Positions 30,118 through 40,083 are shown, counted from the stretch's first letter. The stretch: DNA of 64,000 bases from an uncultured Bacteroidia bacterium (GCA_902800965.1 CADCGK010000012.1:1-64000); one strand, 5' to 3'. Numbers and translations are program-made. The notes: generated by a model from the letters alone, not told the origin.

Positions 30118-32583
30118 ATGAAAATCTCCTATAACTGGTTGAAACAATACGTCAACTGCGATTACCCAGCGGAAAAAGTCAGCGAAGTACTGACCTCGAC
30201 AGGCCTCGAAGTGGAAGACCTCACCCCGTTCGAGTCGGTGAAAGGTGCTTTGAAAGGCGTTGTCGTCGGCAAGGTGCTCACTTGTGTCGATCATCCTAAT
30301 TCAGACCACCTCCATATCACCACCGTCGATTGCGGCGGCGAAGAGCCTCTGCATATCGTTTGCGGTGCGCCCAACGTGGCAGCTGGACAGAAGGTGCTCG
30401 TAGCTACCATTGGCACTGAGTTGTGGATCGGCGAGGAGCACATCACCATCAAGAAAGGCAAGATCCGCGGTGAGGTGTCGGAGGGCATGATATGCGCCGA
30501 GGACGAGCTGCAGCTGGGCGAGTCGCACGACGGCATCATGGTGCTGCCTGATGACTATGAAGTGGGTAAGCCAGCCTCGTACTATTTCCCGGTAGAAGAA
30601 GACTATACCATCGAGATCGGTCTCACTGCCAACCGCAGCGACGCCACCTCGCATATTGGCTCCGCCCGTGACCTCGTGGCCGCCCTCAACCAACGCGAGA
30701 ACACCACACAATACCACCTCATCATCCCTTCAGTGGACGACTTCAAGGTGGAAAACAACAGCAACAACATCGAAGTGGTGGTGGAAGACACCGCCGCCTG
30801 TCCCCGCTACTCAGGCCTGAGCATCAGCGGCGTGAAGGTGGGCCCCTCACCCGAGTGGCTCAAAAACCGCCTCGCCGCCGTCGGCCTCCGCAGCATCAAC
30901 AACATCGTGGATATCTCCAACTATGTGTTGATGGAAGTCGGTCAGCCCATGCATATCTTCGATGCCGACAAGATCGCCGGCAAGAAGGTCGTCGTAAAAT
31001 GCCTCCCAGAAGGCACTCCTTTCGTCACCTTGGACGGCGTAGAGCGCAAGCTCAACGGACGCAACCTGATGATCTGCAACGCCGAAGAGCCCATGTGCAT
31101 CGCCGGCGTGTTCGGAGGACTCAAGTCGGGCGTCACCGAGGAGACCACCAACATCTTCCTCGAGAGCGCCTACTTCAACCCCACCAGCATCCGTAAGACG
31201 GCTAAGTACCATGGCTTGCAGACCGACGCCTCGTTCCGCTACGAACGCGGTGCCGACCCGAACATCACCCTCTATGCACTAAAACGCGCTGCCATGCTGG
31301 TGAAAGAACTGGCAGGAGGCACCATCTCCTCCGAGATTAAGGACGTGAAAAACGGCGACTTCACCCCTGCCCGCGTCGATTTGAAGTTCGACTACCTCAA
31401 CAAGGTGGCAGGCAAGGTCATCGACAAGACCCAAGCCGTCAACATCCTGAAGAGCCTCGACTGCAAGGTGGTGGAGCAAAACGACGCCCACGTGGTCATC
31501 GATGTGCCCACCTGCAAGGTCGATGTGACCCGTCCCGTCGATGTCATCGAGGAGATCCTCCGCATCTATGGCTACGACAACATCGAGATCCCGAGCCGCA
31601 TCCATGCCTCCATCAGCCGCGTCAACAAGCCCGATGCCGACAAGCTGCAGCAGAAGATATCCGACATGCTTGTAGCCAACGGATTCTACGAGATCATGAA
31701 CAACTCCCTCACCAAGTCGGCCTACAGCGAAGCTTTCGCCGACTTCGATCCAGAGCGCAACGTGAAGATCATGAATCCTTTGAGCAGCGACCTCAACGTG
31801 ATGCGCCAAACCCTGCTCTGGGGAGGCCTCGAGAGCATCACCTTCAACCAGAACCGCAAGGTTAACGACATGAAGTTTTTCGAGTTCGGCAACGTCTATT
31901 TCTTCAACGCCAAAGCCGACAACAGCCAAAATCCTCTGGCACCCTATTCTGAATACTGCCACCTCGACCTCTTCCTCACTGGCAACAAGCAGCAGGAACT
32001 CTGGAACAACCAACCCAAACCCGTCGATTTCTTCGACCTCAAGCAATATGTGATGGGAATCCTGCACTTACTGCGCGTCAACCAGAACCAGCTGGAAGTC
32101 AAAGAAGGCGCGTTGAAGCATTATGAATACTCGCTTGAGCTCTACCTCGAAGGCAAACGCATTGCCACCCTGGGCAAGCTCGACAAAAAGTCACTGAAGC
32201 TGTTCGACATCAAGAAGGAGGTCTTCCATGCGACCCTTTGCTGGAACACCCTGATGGACAACTACGGCAAGGCTCCCGAAGTCCACTTCGAGCCCCTGTC
32301 GAAGTTCCCGTCGGTACGACGCGACCTCGCCATGATCTTCGACAAGAACGTCACCTTCGAAGAGGTGAAGAAAGTTGCCATGGCCGCCGAGAACAAGATC
32401 CTTCAGGAGATGAGCCTCTTCGACGTCTATGAAGGCGATAAGATCCCGGAAGGCAAGAAACAATACGCCATGAGCTTCATCCTGATGTCCACCACAGCCA
32501 CTTTGACCGACAAGGCCATTGAGAAGGCTATGGCGAGAATTCAGCAGGCAATGGAGAAAGAGCTTAATGGAGTACTGAGATAA
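30118..32583 (+). CDS. pheT: Phenylalanine--tRNA ligase beta subunit
   Basis: The 821-residue subunit starts MKISYNWLKQYV. It contains the tRNA-binding EMAP-like domain (residues ~40-150, with HPNSDHLHI), the B3/B4 editing domain, B5 (DVIEEILRIYGYDNI), the core fold (residues ~480-680) and the ferredoxin-like anticodon-binding domain (FEPLSKFPSVRRDLAM). It pairs with PheS, not in this window. The frame is open further upstream to 29596 but that stretch is antisense to the kinase and upstream of the promoter. Confidence 0.97.
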   Translation: MKISYNWLKQYVNCDYPAEKVSEVLTSTGLEVEDLTPFESVKGALKGVVVGKVLTCVDHPNSDHLHITTVDCGGEEPLHIVCGAPNVAAGQKVLVATIGTELWIGEEHITIKKGKIRGEVSEGMICAEDELQLGESHDGIMVLPDDYEVGKPASYYFPVEEDYTIEIGLTANRSDATSHIGSARDLVAALNQRENTTQYHLIIPSVDDFKVENNSNNIEVVVEDTAACPRYSGLSISGVKVGPSPEWLKNRLAAVGLRSINNIVDISNYVLMEVGQPMHIFDADKIAGKKVVVKCLPEGTPFVTLDGVERKLNGRNLMICNAEEPMCIAGVFGGLKSGVTEETTNIFLESAYFNPTSIRKTAKYHGLQTDASFRYERGADPNITLYALKRAAMLVKELAGGTISSEIKDVKNGDFTPARVDLKFDYLNKVAGKVIDKTQAVNILKSLDCKVVEQNDAHVVIDVPTCKVDVTRPVDVIEEILRIYGYDNIEIPSRIHASISRVNKPDADKLQQKISDMLVANGFYEIMNNSLTKSAYSEAFADFDPERNVKIMNPLSSDLNVMRQTLLWGGLESITFNQNRKVNDMKFFEFGNVYFFNAKADNSQNPLAPYSEYCHLDLFLTGNKQQELWNNQPKPVDFFDLKQYVMGILHLLRVNQNQLEVKEGALKHYEYSLELYLEGKRIATLGKLDKKSLKLFDIKKEVFHATLCWNTLMDNYGKAPEVHFEPLSKFPSVRRDLAMIFDKNVTFEEVKKVAMAAENKILQEMSLFDVYEGDKIPEGKKQYAMSFILMSTTATLTDKAIEKAMARIQQAMEKELNGVLR

Positions 32584-32671
32584 GTTGGTAGTTATCAGTT
32601 GACCAGTTGATCAGTTTTCGAAACCTGGATTAACTGAACAACTGAACAACTCCAAACTGAAAACTGAAAAA

Positions 32672-33868
32672 ATGGATATTCAAAGCATAAAACGGACCTT
32701 CGGCATCATTGGCAATGACCCACAGTTGCTCCATGCCATTGAGATCGCGGCACAGGTGGCCAACACCGACCTCACCGTGCTCATCACTGGTGAGAGCGGC
32801 ACGGGTAAAGACGTGTTTCCGAAGATCATCCACCAAAACAGCGCACGGAAACACGGTCAGTATTTTGCCGTGAACTGTGGCGCCATTCCTGAAGGCACCA
32901 TCGACTCCGAGCTGTTTGGTCACGAGAAAGGCTCCTTCACCGGTGCCATTGCCGAGCGCAAAGGCTATTTTGAGATCGCCAACGAAGGCACTCTCTTCCT
33001 CGACGAGGTGGCGGAGCTGCCGCTTTCGACACAAGCCCGACTCCTGCGTGTGCTGGAGAACGGAGAATACATCCGTGTGGGCGGCTCCAAGGTGATGAAG
33101 ACCAACGTCCGTGTGGTCGCTGCCACCAACGTCGATCTGCCTTTGGCCATCCAGAAAGGCAAGTTCCGCGAAGACCTTTACTACCGCCTTAACACCATCC
33201 CGATCCACATCCCGGCGTTGAGGGAAAGAAAAGGCGACATCTACCTGTTATTCCGCAAGTTCGCCGCTGACTTCTCCGAGAAGAGCCATATTCCTCCGAT
33301 TTCTTTGACGCCCGAAGCCGTCAAAGTCTTGGAAAACTATCGTTGGGACGGCAACGTGCGCCAGCTGAAGAATGTCACTGAGCAGATCTCCATCATCGAG
33401 CAGCAGCGTGTCATCACAGATACCGTGCTGGAGCGTTACCTGCCCAACAAGATCTCCAATGCCCTGCCGGTGCTGTTCCAAAGAGAGGAGAACGCCGATG
33501 GCATGTCGGAACGCGATTTATTATACAAGGTGTTGTTCGAGATGAAACACGACATTGCCGAGCTTCGCCATACTGTCAACGAACTGACGACGCACCAAGG
33601 CATCATCAACACTAGCTATATCGAGCCCGCTCCTGCTAGCCACGACGATCCTGTCACCATAGAGCCCGATTACATGGAGATCGTGCCTTCCGAGGAAGTG
33701 CCTCACGAACATCACGAGCCTGTGTCTCTTTCCTTGGAACAAAACGAGATCGAGATGATCAAGAGAGCTTTGGAGAAATACAACGGAAAACGCAAGGACG
33801 CCGCCAAGGAGCTGGGTATCAGCGAACGCACCCTATATAGAAAGATCAACGAATTCGGGATTAAATAA
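32672..33868 (+). CDS. Sigma-54-dependent transcriptional activator (AAA+ and Fis-type HTH)
   Basis: The 398-residue enhancer-binding protein has Walker A GESGTGKD near 38-45, the sigma-54 contact loop GSFTGA (for GAFTGA) near 90, Walker B GTLFLDEVAEL near 108-118 and an arginine-rich DLYYRLN sensor region. The C-terminal helix-turn-helix reads GKRKDAAKELGISERTLYRKI. No N-terminal receiver domain is present, so its input is unknown. This type is conserved beside lptE and secG in Bacteroidota. It is directly followed by lptE with no spacer. Confidence 0.92.
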   Translation: MDIQSIKRTFGIIGNDPQLLHAIEIAAQVANTDLTVLITGESGTGKDVFPKIIHQNSARKHGQYFAVNCGAIPEGTIDSELFGHEKGSFTGAIAERKGYFEIANEGTLFLDEVAELPLSTQARLLRVLENGEYIRVGGSKVMKTNVRVVAATNVDLPLAIQKGKFREDLYYRLNTIPIHIPALRERKGDIYLLFRKFAADFSEKSHIPPISLTPEAVKVLENYRWDGNVRQLKNVTEQISIIEQQRVITDTVLERYLPNKISNALPVLFQREENADGMSERDLLYKVLFEMKHDIAELRHTVNELTTHQGIINTSYIEPAPASHDDPVTIEPDYMEIVPSEEVPHEHHEPVSLSLEQNEIEMIKRALEKYNGKRKDAAKELGISERTLYRKINEFGIK

Positions 33869-34372
33869 ATGAAGAGACTGCGTCTTTATATCGTCCTTCT
33901 GCTCGCTGTCGTCTGCAACGGCTGCGGCATCTATTCCTTCTCCGGGGCCTCCATCCCCGCCGAGGCAAAGACGGTATCAGTGCAGTATTTCCCGAACCAG
34001 GCGCAGCTCATTAACCCCACACTGAGCAACGACTTCACCACCGCCTTGCGCGATGCCGTCATGAACCAGACCTCGCTCGACATGGTGGAAGCCGGTGGCG
34101 ACCTGGCTTTCGAGGGCGAGATCGTCGATTACAAGACCACGCCTATCGCCATCACGGCAGGACAGACCGCCGCCTTGAACCGACTCACCATCACGGTCAA
34201 CGTGCGGTTTGTCAACACTTTTGACGAGACCAAGAATTTCGAGTCAAGGTTCACACACTATGAAGATTATCCGAGTGACCAAGATCTGAATTCCGTGCAG
34301 GAATCGCTGACGGGAACGATCATCGAGGCACTCGTGGAAGACGTGTTCAACAAAGCATTGGTAAACTGGTAA
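33869..34372 (+). CDS. lptE: LPS-assembly lipoprotein LptE
   Basis: The 167-residue lipoprotein has a signal peptide ending in LAVVCNGC, then GIYSFSGASIP and an LptE-like alpha/beta domain with TLSNDFTTALRDAV. It should plug LptD in the outer membrane for LPS export. It starts at the base after the regulator stop and ends 2 bp before the next ATG, so regulator, lptE, the 274-residue gene and secG form one operon. Confidence 0.85.
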   Translation: MKRLRLYIVLLLAVVCNGCGIYSFSGASIPAEAKTVSVQYFPNQAQLINPTLSNDFTTALRDAVMNQTSLDMVEAGGDLAFEGEIVDYKTTPIAITAGQTAALNRLTITVNVRFVNTFDETKNFESRFTHYEDYPSDQDLNSVQESLTGTIIEALVEDVFNKALVNW

Positions 34373-34374
34373 CC

Positions 34375-35199
34375 ATGGAAACAAAGGAGCTGCTGGCTTA
34401 TCTCAACAAGCCCGAGATGTTGCGAGGCGACACGGTGAAGGAACTTGAATCCATCGCCGGACGCTATCCTTATTTCAGCCTGACCCAATGCCTGCTGGCC
34501 ATGGCCTACCAAAACGAAGACGACGACCGGTATGATGGGCAGCTGAAGAAAGCAGCCTGCATCATAGCCGACCGCAACAACCTCCGACTGCTTTCGCTCT
34601 TGGCAAGGCAACGTTGGGCGACAAGACCTGCCAAGCAGGAACCCGCCAAGGAACAAGAGGAGACATCCTTCTTCAAGTTTGTCGATTCCGCAAAAATCGG
34701 TGCAACCGAGGTGGATCCTGCCGTCATCCCTGAGAAGATGTTTATCATCCCCGAGATCAACCTGAGCGGCAGCCACGAGGAGCTGTCAGCTGAATTGGCC
34801 CTCTTGGACGAGAAACGCAAGTCGCTCGACGAACTGAAGGCCCTCATCGCGGCAAGGCTGAAAGCCATGGAAGAAGAGAAACTTCAAAAAGAAGAGGGTG
34901 CGGAAGTCCCGAAAAAGAAATTGAGCCGAAAAGAATTAATTGACAAGTTCATCGCTGAAAATCCAAGCATCTCCAAACCCAAGGCAGAGTTCTACAACCC
35001 CATCTCCGTGGCGCAGAACAGCATCATCGACAAAGGCGATATTGTCAGTGAAACTTTAGCAAAAATATACTTCAAACAGGGCTATTTTGATAAAGCAATT
35101 TCAATATATGAAAAATTAAGTTTGAATAATCCAGAAAAAAGTATTTATTTTGCAGCCCAAATTGAAATGATAAAAGAAAGTCAAACAAACAACAAATAA
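34375..35199 (+). CDS. Conserved Bacteroidota protein with C-terminal TPR-like helices
   Basis: The 274-residue soluble protein starts with a helical domain (METKELLAYLNKPEML, RYPYFSLTQCLLAMAYQNE). It continues with a charged coiled coil near 135-185 and an IDKFIAENPSI segment, and ends with a TPR-like hairpin (SETLAKIYFKQGYFDKAISIYEKLS). No function is established to my knowledge. It is always seen next to lptE and secG in related genomes as far as I recall. The final 60 codons are markedly AT-richer than the rest. Confidence 0.75.
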   Translation: METKELLAYLNKPEMLRGDTVKELESIAGRYPYFSLTQCLLAMAYQNEDDDRYDGQLKKAACIIADRNNLRLLSLLARQRWATRPAKQEPAKEQEETSFFKFVDSAKIGATEVDPAVIPEKMFIIPEINLSGSHEELSAELALLDEKRKSLDELKALIAARLKAMEEEKLQKEEGAEVPKKKLSRKELIDKFIAENPSISKPKAEFYNPISVAQNSIIDKGDIVSETLAKIYFKQGYFDKAISIYEKLSLNNPEKSIYFAAQIEMIKESQTNNK

Positions 35200-35205
35200 A
35201 TCGAC

Positions 35206-35535
35206 ATGTACACAGTTTTAGTAATTTTGATCCTGGTTGTCAGTGTTTTGCTTGGGTTAGTCGTCTTGGTTCAAAACTCCAAAGGCGGCGGTTTGATCTC
35301 TAATTTCGGTAGCGCAAACCAGATGATGGGTGTTCGTCAGACGACCGATTTTCTGGAAAAAGCCACATGGACGATGGCCATTATCCTGGTGGTTCTGTGT
35401 TTGATGTCAAGCATGTCCATCAAGACCAGCACTTCTGGTGGTGCCCAAGAGTCACAAATGCGCGAACAAATCGAGCTGAACACTCCTATTGCTCCGGCAG
35501 CAGAAGCACCCGCAGCAGAAATGCCAGCCGAATAA
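35206..35535 (+). CDS. secG: Preprotein translocase subunit SecG
   Basis: The 109-residue membrane protein has two transmembrane segments, around residues 2-22 and 56-74, linked by VQNSKGGGLISNFGSANQMMG, the diagnostic SecG loop, and TTDFLEKATW. The C-terminal tail is Ala/Pro/Glu-rich. It belongs to the SecYEG channel and ends the regulator-lptE operon before a strong terminator. Confidence 0.95.
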   Translation: MYTVLVILILVVSVLLGLVVLVQNSKGGGLISNFGSANQMMGVRQTTDFLEKATWTMAIILVVLCLMSSMSIKTSTSGGAQESQMREQIELNTPIAPAAEAPAAEMPAE

Positions 35536-35566
35536 GACGTATAGATCTTAACAGCGAAACAACTGT

Positions 35567-35606
35567 AAAAAATGTCAGAATGTCATAAATTCTGACATTT
35601 TTTTTG
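35567..35606 (+). terminator. Rho-independent terminator after secG
   Basis: A perfect 12-bp stem, AATGTCAGAAT region with ATTCTGACATT, and a 7-nt loop are followed by eight or more T. Confidence 0.9.
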
Positions 35607-35692
35607 TTTTTTCATTTTGGCATGAATTCTGACCAACACCCGCCGTCAATCATCTTTAAATCTTGAATTTTTAAATCTTTAAATCAATAATT

Positions 35693-35971
35693 ATGGCAAA
35701 ATTAGCAATCAAACCTTTGGCTGACCGCGTGGTGATCGAGCCCGCCGCAGCCGAACAGAAAACCGCTAGCGGTATCATCATCCCCGACACCGCCAAAGAA
35801 AAACCCCAACAAGGCAAAGTAGTCGCCGTTGGTCCCGGCACCAAAGACAACGCCATGACCCTCAAGGTCGGTGACAATGTCATTTATGGCAAATACGCTG
35901 GCACCGAATTCCACCTCGATGGCAAGGATTACATGATCATGCGCGAAAGCGACGTCATCGCAATCATCTAA
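35693..35971 (+). CDS. groES: Co-chaperonin GroES
   Basis: The 92-residue protein begins [17 protein letters not shown] and has the mobile-loop region [15 protein letters not shown] and the [13 protein letters not shown] end. It should cap GroEL. The upstream spacer shows no CIRCE operator and no clear TAnnTTTG box. groEL follows 83 bp later. Confidence 0.97.
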   Translation: MAKLAIKPLADRVVIEPAAAEQKTASGIIIPDTAKEKPQQGKVVAVGPGTKDNAMTLKVGDNVIYGKYAGTEFHLDGKDYMIMRESDVIAII

Positions 35972-35977
35972 TCTGGT

Positions 35978-36005
35978 GTAAAGACGTAGCGCGCTACGTC
36001 TCTAC
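35978..36005. repeat. 28-bp palindrome between groES and groEL
   Basis: The sequence has the form GTAAAGACG, a TAGCGCGCTA core, and CGTCTCTAC, an almost perfect palindrome. A related copy with another core is at 53503-53530. Confidence 0.8.
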
Positions 36006-36054
36006 AAAACAACAATTCAACACTTCAACAGTCAACAAATAAACAACAAATATC

Positions 36055-37588
36055 ATGGCAAAAGATATTCTTTTCAATATTGAATCGCGCGACGGCCTGA
36101 AGAAAGGCGTCGATGCATTGTCAAACGCAGTGAAGGTGACCCTCGGCCCCAAAGGCCGTAACGTGGTCATCGAAAAGTCGTATGGCGCTCCCCAAATCAC
36201 CAAGGACGGTGTGACGGTCGCCAAGGAAATCGAACTCATCGACCCCGTTGAGAACGGGTCTGAAAAACGTCACCGCCGGTGCCAACCCACTTGACCTGAA
36301 ACGCGGTATCGACAAGGCCGTTGCCGCTGTGGTCGCTTCGCTGAAGAAGATGTCGGTGAAAGTCGATGGCGACAATGAGAAGATCAAGCAAGTGGCTACC
36401 ATCTCTGCCAACAACGACAGCGAAATCGGCGGCCTCATCGCCGAGGCCATGGGCAAGGTGAAACAAGAAGGTGTCATCACCGTTGAAGACGCCAAGGGCA
36501 TCAACACATACGTCGATGTCGTCGAAGGCATGCAGTTCGACCGTGGCTACATCTCGCCCTACTTCGTCACCAACACCGAGAAGATGGAAGCCGTCTATGA
36601 GAATCCTTACATTTTGATCTACGACAAGAAGATCTCTGTGATGAAGGACTTACTGCCCGTGCTCGAGAAGACCTTGCAAACCGGCCGTCCGCTCATCATC
36701 ATTGCTGAGGACATCGACGGTGAAGCTTTGGCTACCTTGGTCGTCAACCGTCTGCGTGGCTCGCTGAAAGTCGCTGCCGTCAAGGCTCCTGGCTTCGGTG
36801 ACCGTCGTAAAGAGATGCTGGAAGACATCGCCATCCTGACTGGTGGTACCGTCATCAGCGAAGAGAAGGGCTACAAACTTGAGGATGCCACCCTGCAGAT
36901 GCTGGGTCAGGCCGACAAGGTCAGCATCAACAAGGACAACACCACCATCGTGAACGGTCACGGTGCCAAGAAGGACATCGAGGCCCGCACCGCCCAGATC
37001 AAGGCCCAAATCAAGACCACCACGAGCGACTACGATCGCGAGAAGCTGCAAGAGCGCTTGGCCAAGTTGGCCGGTGGCGTGGCAGTCATCTATGTGGGTG
37101 CCGCTTCCGAGGTCGAGATGAAGGAGAAGAAAGACCGCGTTGAGGATGCTTTGAACGCTACCCGCGCTGCCATCGAAGAGGGTATCATCCCTGGCGGCGG
37201 TGTCGGTTTCATCCGCGCCATCAAGGCCATCGAGAAGATGAAGGGCGACAACGAGGACGAGACCACGGGTATCGCCATCATCAAGCGCGCTTTGGAAGAG
37301 CCGCTGCGCCAAATCGTTGAGAACGCCGGCTTGGAAGGCTCGGTCGTCGTCAACAAGGTGAAGGAAGGCAAGAACGACTTCGGCTTCAATGCCCGCACCG
37401 AGGTGTATGAGAATCTGCTCACCACCGGTGTCATCGACCCTGTGAAGGTATCGAGAGTCGCCTTGGAGAACGCCGCCTCCATCGCTGGCATGCTGCTGAC
37501 TACCGAGTGCGTCATCAGCAACCACAAGGAGCCCACGCCTCCCACACCACCCATGCCCATGGGCGGCGGAATGGATGGAATGATGTAA
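36055..37588 (+). pseudogene. groEL: Chaperonin GroEL gene with a frameshifting ~101-bp internal deletion
   Basis: The first frame (36055-36294) gives a normal GroEL N-terminus through [18 protein letters not shown] and then DPVEN, and stops after a few out-of-frame codons. From position 36256 the +2 frame continues as [19 protein letters not shown] and runs normally to the GGGMDGMM tail at 37588. Comparison with the family shows about 34 residues missing at the junction (36255/36256). These include MGAQLVKEV and GDGTTTAT, which holds the ATP-binding and catalytic Asp. As written no functional GroEL can be made. In an otherwise intact essential gene this is either an assembly or sequencing artefact, or a broken copy with another groEL elsewhere. 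Confidence 0.9.
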
Positions 37589-37597
37589 TTCCTTTGA

Positions 37598-37625
37598 GAA
37601 GACAGAAGTCAGAAGGAAGAAGAAA
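37598..37625. repeat. Degenerate heptamer repeat after groEL
   Basis: Four 7-bp units: GAAGACA, GAAGTCA, GAAGGAA, GAAGAAA. Confidence 0.7.
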
Positions 37626-37642
37626 GAATCCTTTTGTATGAC

Positions 37643-37672
37643 AAAAAGCCGGCCATGAGGTCGGCTTTTTTT
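37643..37672 (+). terminator. Rho-independent terminator of groES-groEL
   Basis: AAAAAGCCGGCC pairs with GGTCGGCTTTTT around an ATGA loop, and a T run follows. Confidence 0.85.
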
Positions 37673-37693
37673 ATTCCATAAACAATAATTATG

Positions 37694-37701
37694 TATTTTT
37701 G
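37694..37701 (+). promoter_or_regulatory. -7 box TATTTTTG for the M23 peptidase gene
   Basis: A TAnnTTTG match 18 bp upstream of the ATG at 37720. Confidence 0.6.
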
Positions 37702-37719
37702 CAGGTTTAATTCCTTACA

Positions 37720-38583
37720 ATGTCGGAAGCAACAGAAAACAAGAAACCTGCAGAGAAAGTCCGATGGTGGCAACAGCTCGACAAGCTAAGCCCAATGCAG
37801 CTCGGCCTCGTCACTGCTCTCATCCTTCTCGTCACGATGGCACTCACCGCTATCGTCCTCTTGTGCACGCCCCTGCGCGAGTACCTGCCTGGCTATTCCG
37901 ACAAATCCAAAATGGAACGCGAGATTTACGCCTTGACACGCCGCACCGATTCCATTGAACGGGAGCTTTACCGCAAGGACATCTACTTCAAAAACCTGAA
38001 AATGGTTATCGAAGGATATGACTTCGCCGCCGACAGCGTCGAACAACGCGACATATATGCCCCACTGCTTGGATTCGACATCGACACGATAGAGATCAGA
38101 AAGTCGGTCCAAGACTCTGCCTTGAGAGCGGAATTCGAAGAAGCCAACCTCTATAACCTGAGGATGAATAGCAGCCTAGTCAAAGGCACACGTTCCTACG
38201 GCGCGGATAATTTCTTCACACCGCTGACAGGCACCGTCATCCAAGACTATGACCCCAACAACGGCCATTATGGTATTGACATCGCCGCCACAGAAAACCA
38301 AGTAATCAAAGCTGTACTCGACGGCACCGTCATCGTGGCCTCGTGGACCTACGATTTCGGCTACACCCTTGGAATCCAACACGAAAACAACTATTTCACG
38401 GCATACAAACACAACGCAGTCCTCTTGAAAAAAGAAGGCGACTTCGTCAAAGCAGGAGAAGCCATTGCCATCCTAGGCAAGTCGGGCGAAACCATCAGCG
38501 AACCCCAACTTCATTTCGAACTTTGGCACAACGGCATGCCGTTGAATCCGCAAGATTATATCAATTTTAAAACGGAAAACTGA
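37720..38583 (+). CDS. M23 family metallopeptidase (LytM-type), membrane-anchored
   Basis: The 287-residue protein has a cytoplasmic N-terminus, a transmembrane segment near 27-48, a coiled-coil stretch near 65-100 and a C-terminal LytM domain. Zinc-site motifs HYGIDIAA near 184-191 and QLHFELWHNG near 265-274 are intact. It should be a peptidoglycan endopeptidase or a divisome-type activator of one. The stop codon TGA lies in a heptamer-like tract. It precedes rseP by 24 bp. Confidence 0.92.
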   Translation: MSEATENKKPAEKVRWWQQLDKLSPMQLGLVTALILLVTMALTAIVLLCTPLREYLPGYSDKSKMEREIYALTRRTDSIERELYRKDIYFKNLKMVIEGYDFAADSVEQRDIYAPLLGFDIDTIEIRKSVQDSALRAEFEEANLYNLRMNSSLVKGTRSYGADNFFTPLTGTVIQDYDPNNGHYGIDIAATENQVIKAVLDGTVIVASWTYDFGYTLGIQHENNYFTAYKHNAVLLKKEGDFVKAGEAIAILGKSGETISEPQLHFELWHNGMPLNPQDYINFKTEN

Positions 38584-38601
38584 AAAAGGAAAACGGAAAG
38601 T
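38574..38601. repeat. Degenerate heptamer repeat at the M23 gene stop
   Basis: Four 7-bp units: GGAAAAC, TGAAAAA, GGAAAAC, GGAAAGT. The stop codon is inside the second unit. Confidence 0.6.
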
Positions 38602-38607
38602 TATATT

Positions 38608-40083
38608 ATGGTCATTTTTGTTAAAGTAATTCAATTCTTTTTAGCGCTCTCTATATTGATTTTTGTCCACGAACTGGGACACTTCGGCGCCGCCAAGCTC
38701 TTCAAGGTCAGGGTGGATAAGTTTTACCTGTTTTTCGACTGGGGTTTCTCTCTCTTCCGCTGCAAGAAAGTGAACGGCAGATGGCGCTTCAAGTTTTTCT
38801 CGAAGAATGTCCCTGAAAAATACAACAAGATAGAAAAACGCAATGAGGATGGCAAAAAAGAAGTGGAGTTCGAACCCATCGATTTGAACACCTTGCCTGA
38901 AGACGATTGGCGCCGTAGTGACTCCACCGAATATGGCATCGGATGGTTCCCACTGGGTGGTTACAATAAAATCGCCGGCATGATCGACGAGTCGATGGAC
39001 AAGGAACAGATGAAACAGCCACCCAAGGATTGGGAGTTCCGTTCGAAACCTGCCTGGCAGCGGTTCATCATCATGGTTGCCGGCGTGTTCATGAATGTGG
39101 TGCTTGCCATCGCCATCTATATCGGGCTGCTTTCGAACTACGGCGAGCAGTACTTACCCACCGCTGAAGTCAACAAATACGGTATCACCGTTGACAGTCT
39201 GGGTTACGAATTCGGTCTCCGTGACGGCGACAAAATCCTTTCCGTTGACGGGAAAACCATTGCCAACTTCCAGGAAATCCCGATGCAGATCATCCTCGAG
39301 AAGGCCAAGACCATCGAGGTGGAACGCGATGGAAAGACCATGGTCGTCACCTTGCCCGACGATGCGCTGAGCAAGCTGCTGAGCAGCCAAAACGGCACTT
39401 TCATCTCTTACAGGATGCCGTTCATGGTTTCAGGCATCATCGACAACAGTGCTGCCCAAGCTGGCGGTTTGGAAGTGGGTGATATCATCATTGGCATCAA
39501 CGACACCCCCACCCCATATTACCAAGACTTTGTCAAGCACATCAAACAGTTTAAAAACCAAGATGTTGCCATCATCGTTGACCGTGATTTCGACACCCTT
39601 GCATTGCCCATGCATCTCGGCGAAGACGCCGTGGTCGGCGCCTACCTGGCTCCTTTGAGTGAGTATTTCAATTTAGAGACCAAAGACTACACCTTCTGGC
39701 AAGCCATCCCAGCGGGATTCTCCAAGACCTTCTCCGAAATCTCCGATTACTGGAAACAGCTCAAGTTGATCTTCAACCCGAGCACCAAGGCTTACGAAAG
39801 TGTTGGAGGCTTCATCTCCATCGGCAAAATCTTCCCCGACACCTGGGTATGGAGTATGTTCTGGAGACTGACTGCTTTCCTGTCCATCGCCTTGGCCGTG
39901 ATGAACATCCTACCCATCCCTGCACTCGATGGCGGACACATCCTGTTCCTCCTCTACGAAATCATCACCAGAAGAAAACCCAGCGACAAATTCATGGAAA
40001 TTGCCGAGTATATTGGCTTGATTCTGGTGCTCGCATTGGTGATTTTTGCCAACGGCAACGACGTTATTAAACTTTTCAAATAA
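38608..40083 (+). CDS. rseP: Site-2 protease RseP (RIP metalloprotease)
   Basis: The 491-residue intramembrane zinc protease has the active-site FVHELGHFGAAK in the first membrane helix (near residues 18-29). A long inserted loop and two PDZ-type modules follow (EFGLRDGDKILSVDG and AGGLEVGDIIIGIND). The third zinc ligand is in NILPIPALDGGHILF near the C-terminus. It cleaves anti-sigma factors and remnant signal peptides. The region between HELGH and the first PDZ is longer than in proteobacteria, as is usual in Bacteroidota. Confidence 0.95.
   Translation: MVIFVKVIQFFLALSILIFVHELGHFGAAKLFKVRVDKFYLFFDWGFSLFRCKKVNGRWRFKFFSKNVPEKYNKIEKRNEDGKKEVEFEPIDLNTLPEDDWRRSDSTEYGIGWFPLGGYNKIAGMIDESMDKEQMKQPPKDWEFRSKPAWQRFIIMVAGVFMNVVLAIAIYIGLLSNYGEQYLPTAEVNKYGITVDSLGYEFGLRDGDKILSVDGKTIANFQEIPMQIILEKAKTIEVERDGKTMVVTLPDDALSKLLSSQNGTFISYRMPFMVSGIIDNSAAQAGGLEVGDIIIGINDTPTPYYQDFVKHIKQFKNQDVAIIVDRDFDTLALPMHLGEDAVVGAYLAPLSEYFNLETKDYTFWQAIPAGFSKTFSEISDYWKQLKLIFNPSTKAYESVGGFISIGKIFPDTWVWSMFWRLTAFLSIALAVMNILPIPALDGGHILFLLYEIITRRKPSDKFMEIAEYIGLILVLALVIFANGNDVIKLFK

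Noticed and set aside
35607-35692. A CIRCE heat-shock operator upstream of groES.
   Set aside because: No TTAGCACTC-N9-GAGTGCTAA sequence is present. The only strong inverted repeat there is the secG terminator.
36248-37588. A separate 446-residue GroEL-like gene starting at a TTG.
   Set aside because: The TTG is created by the deletion junction, and the sequence is simply the rest of GroEL in another frame.
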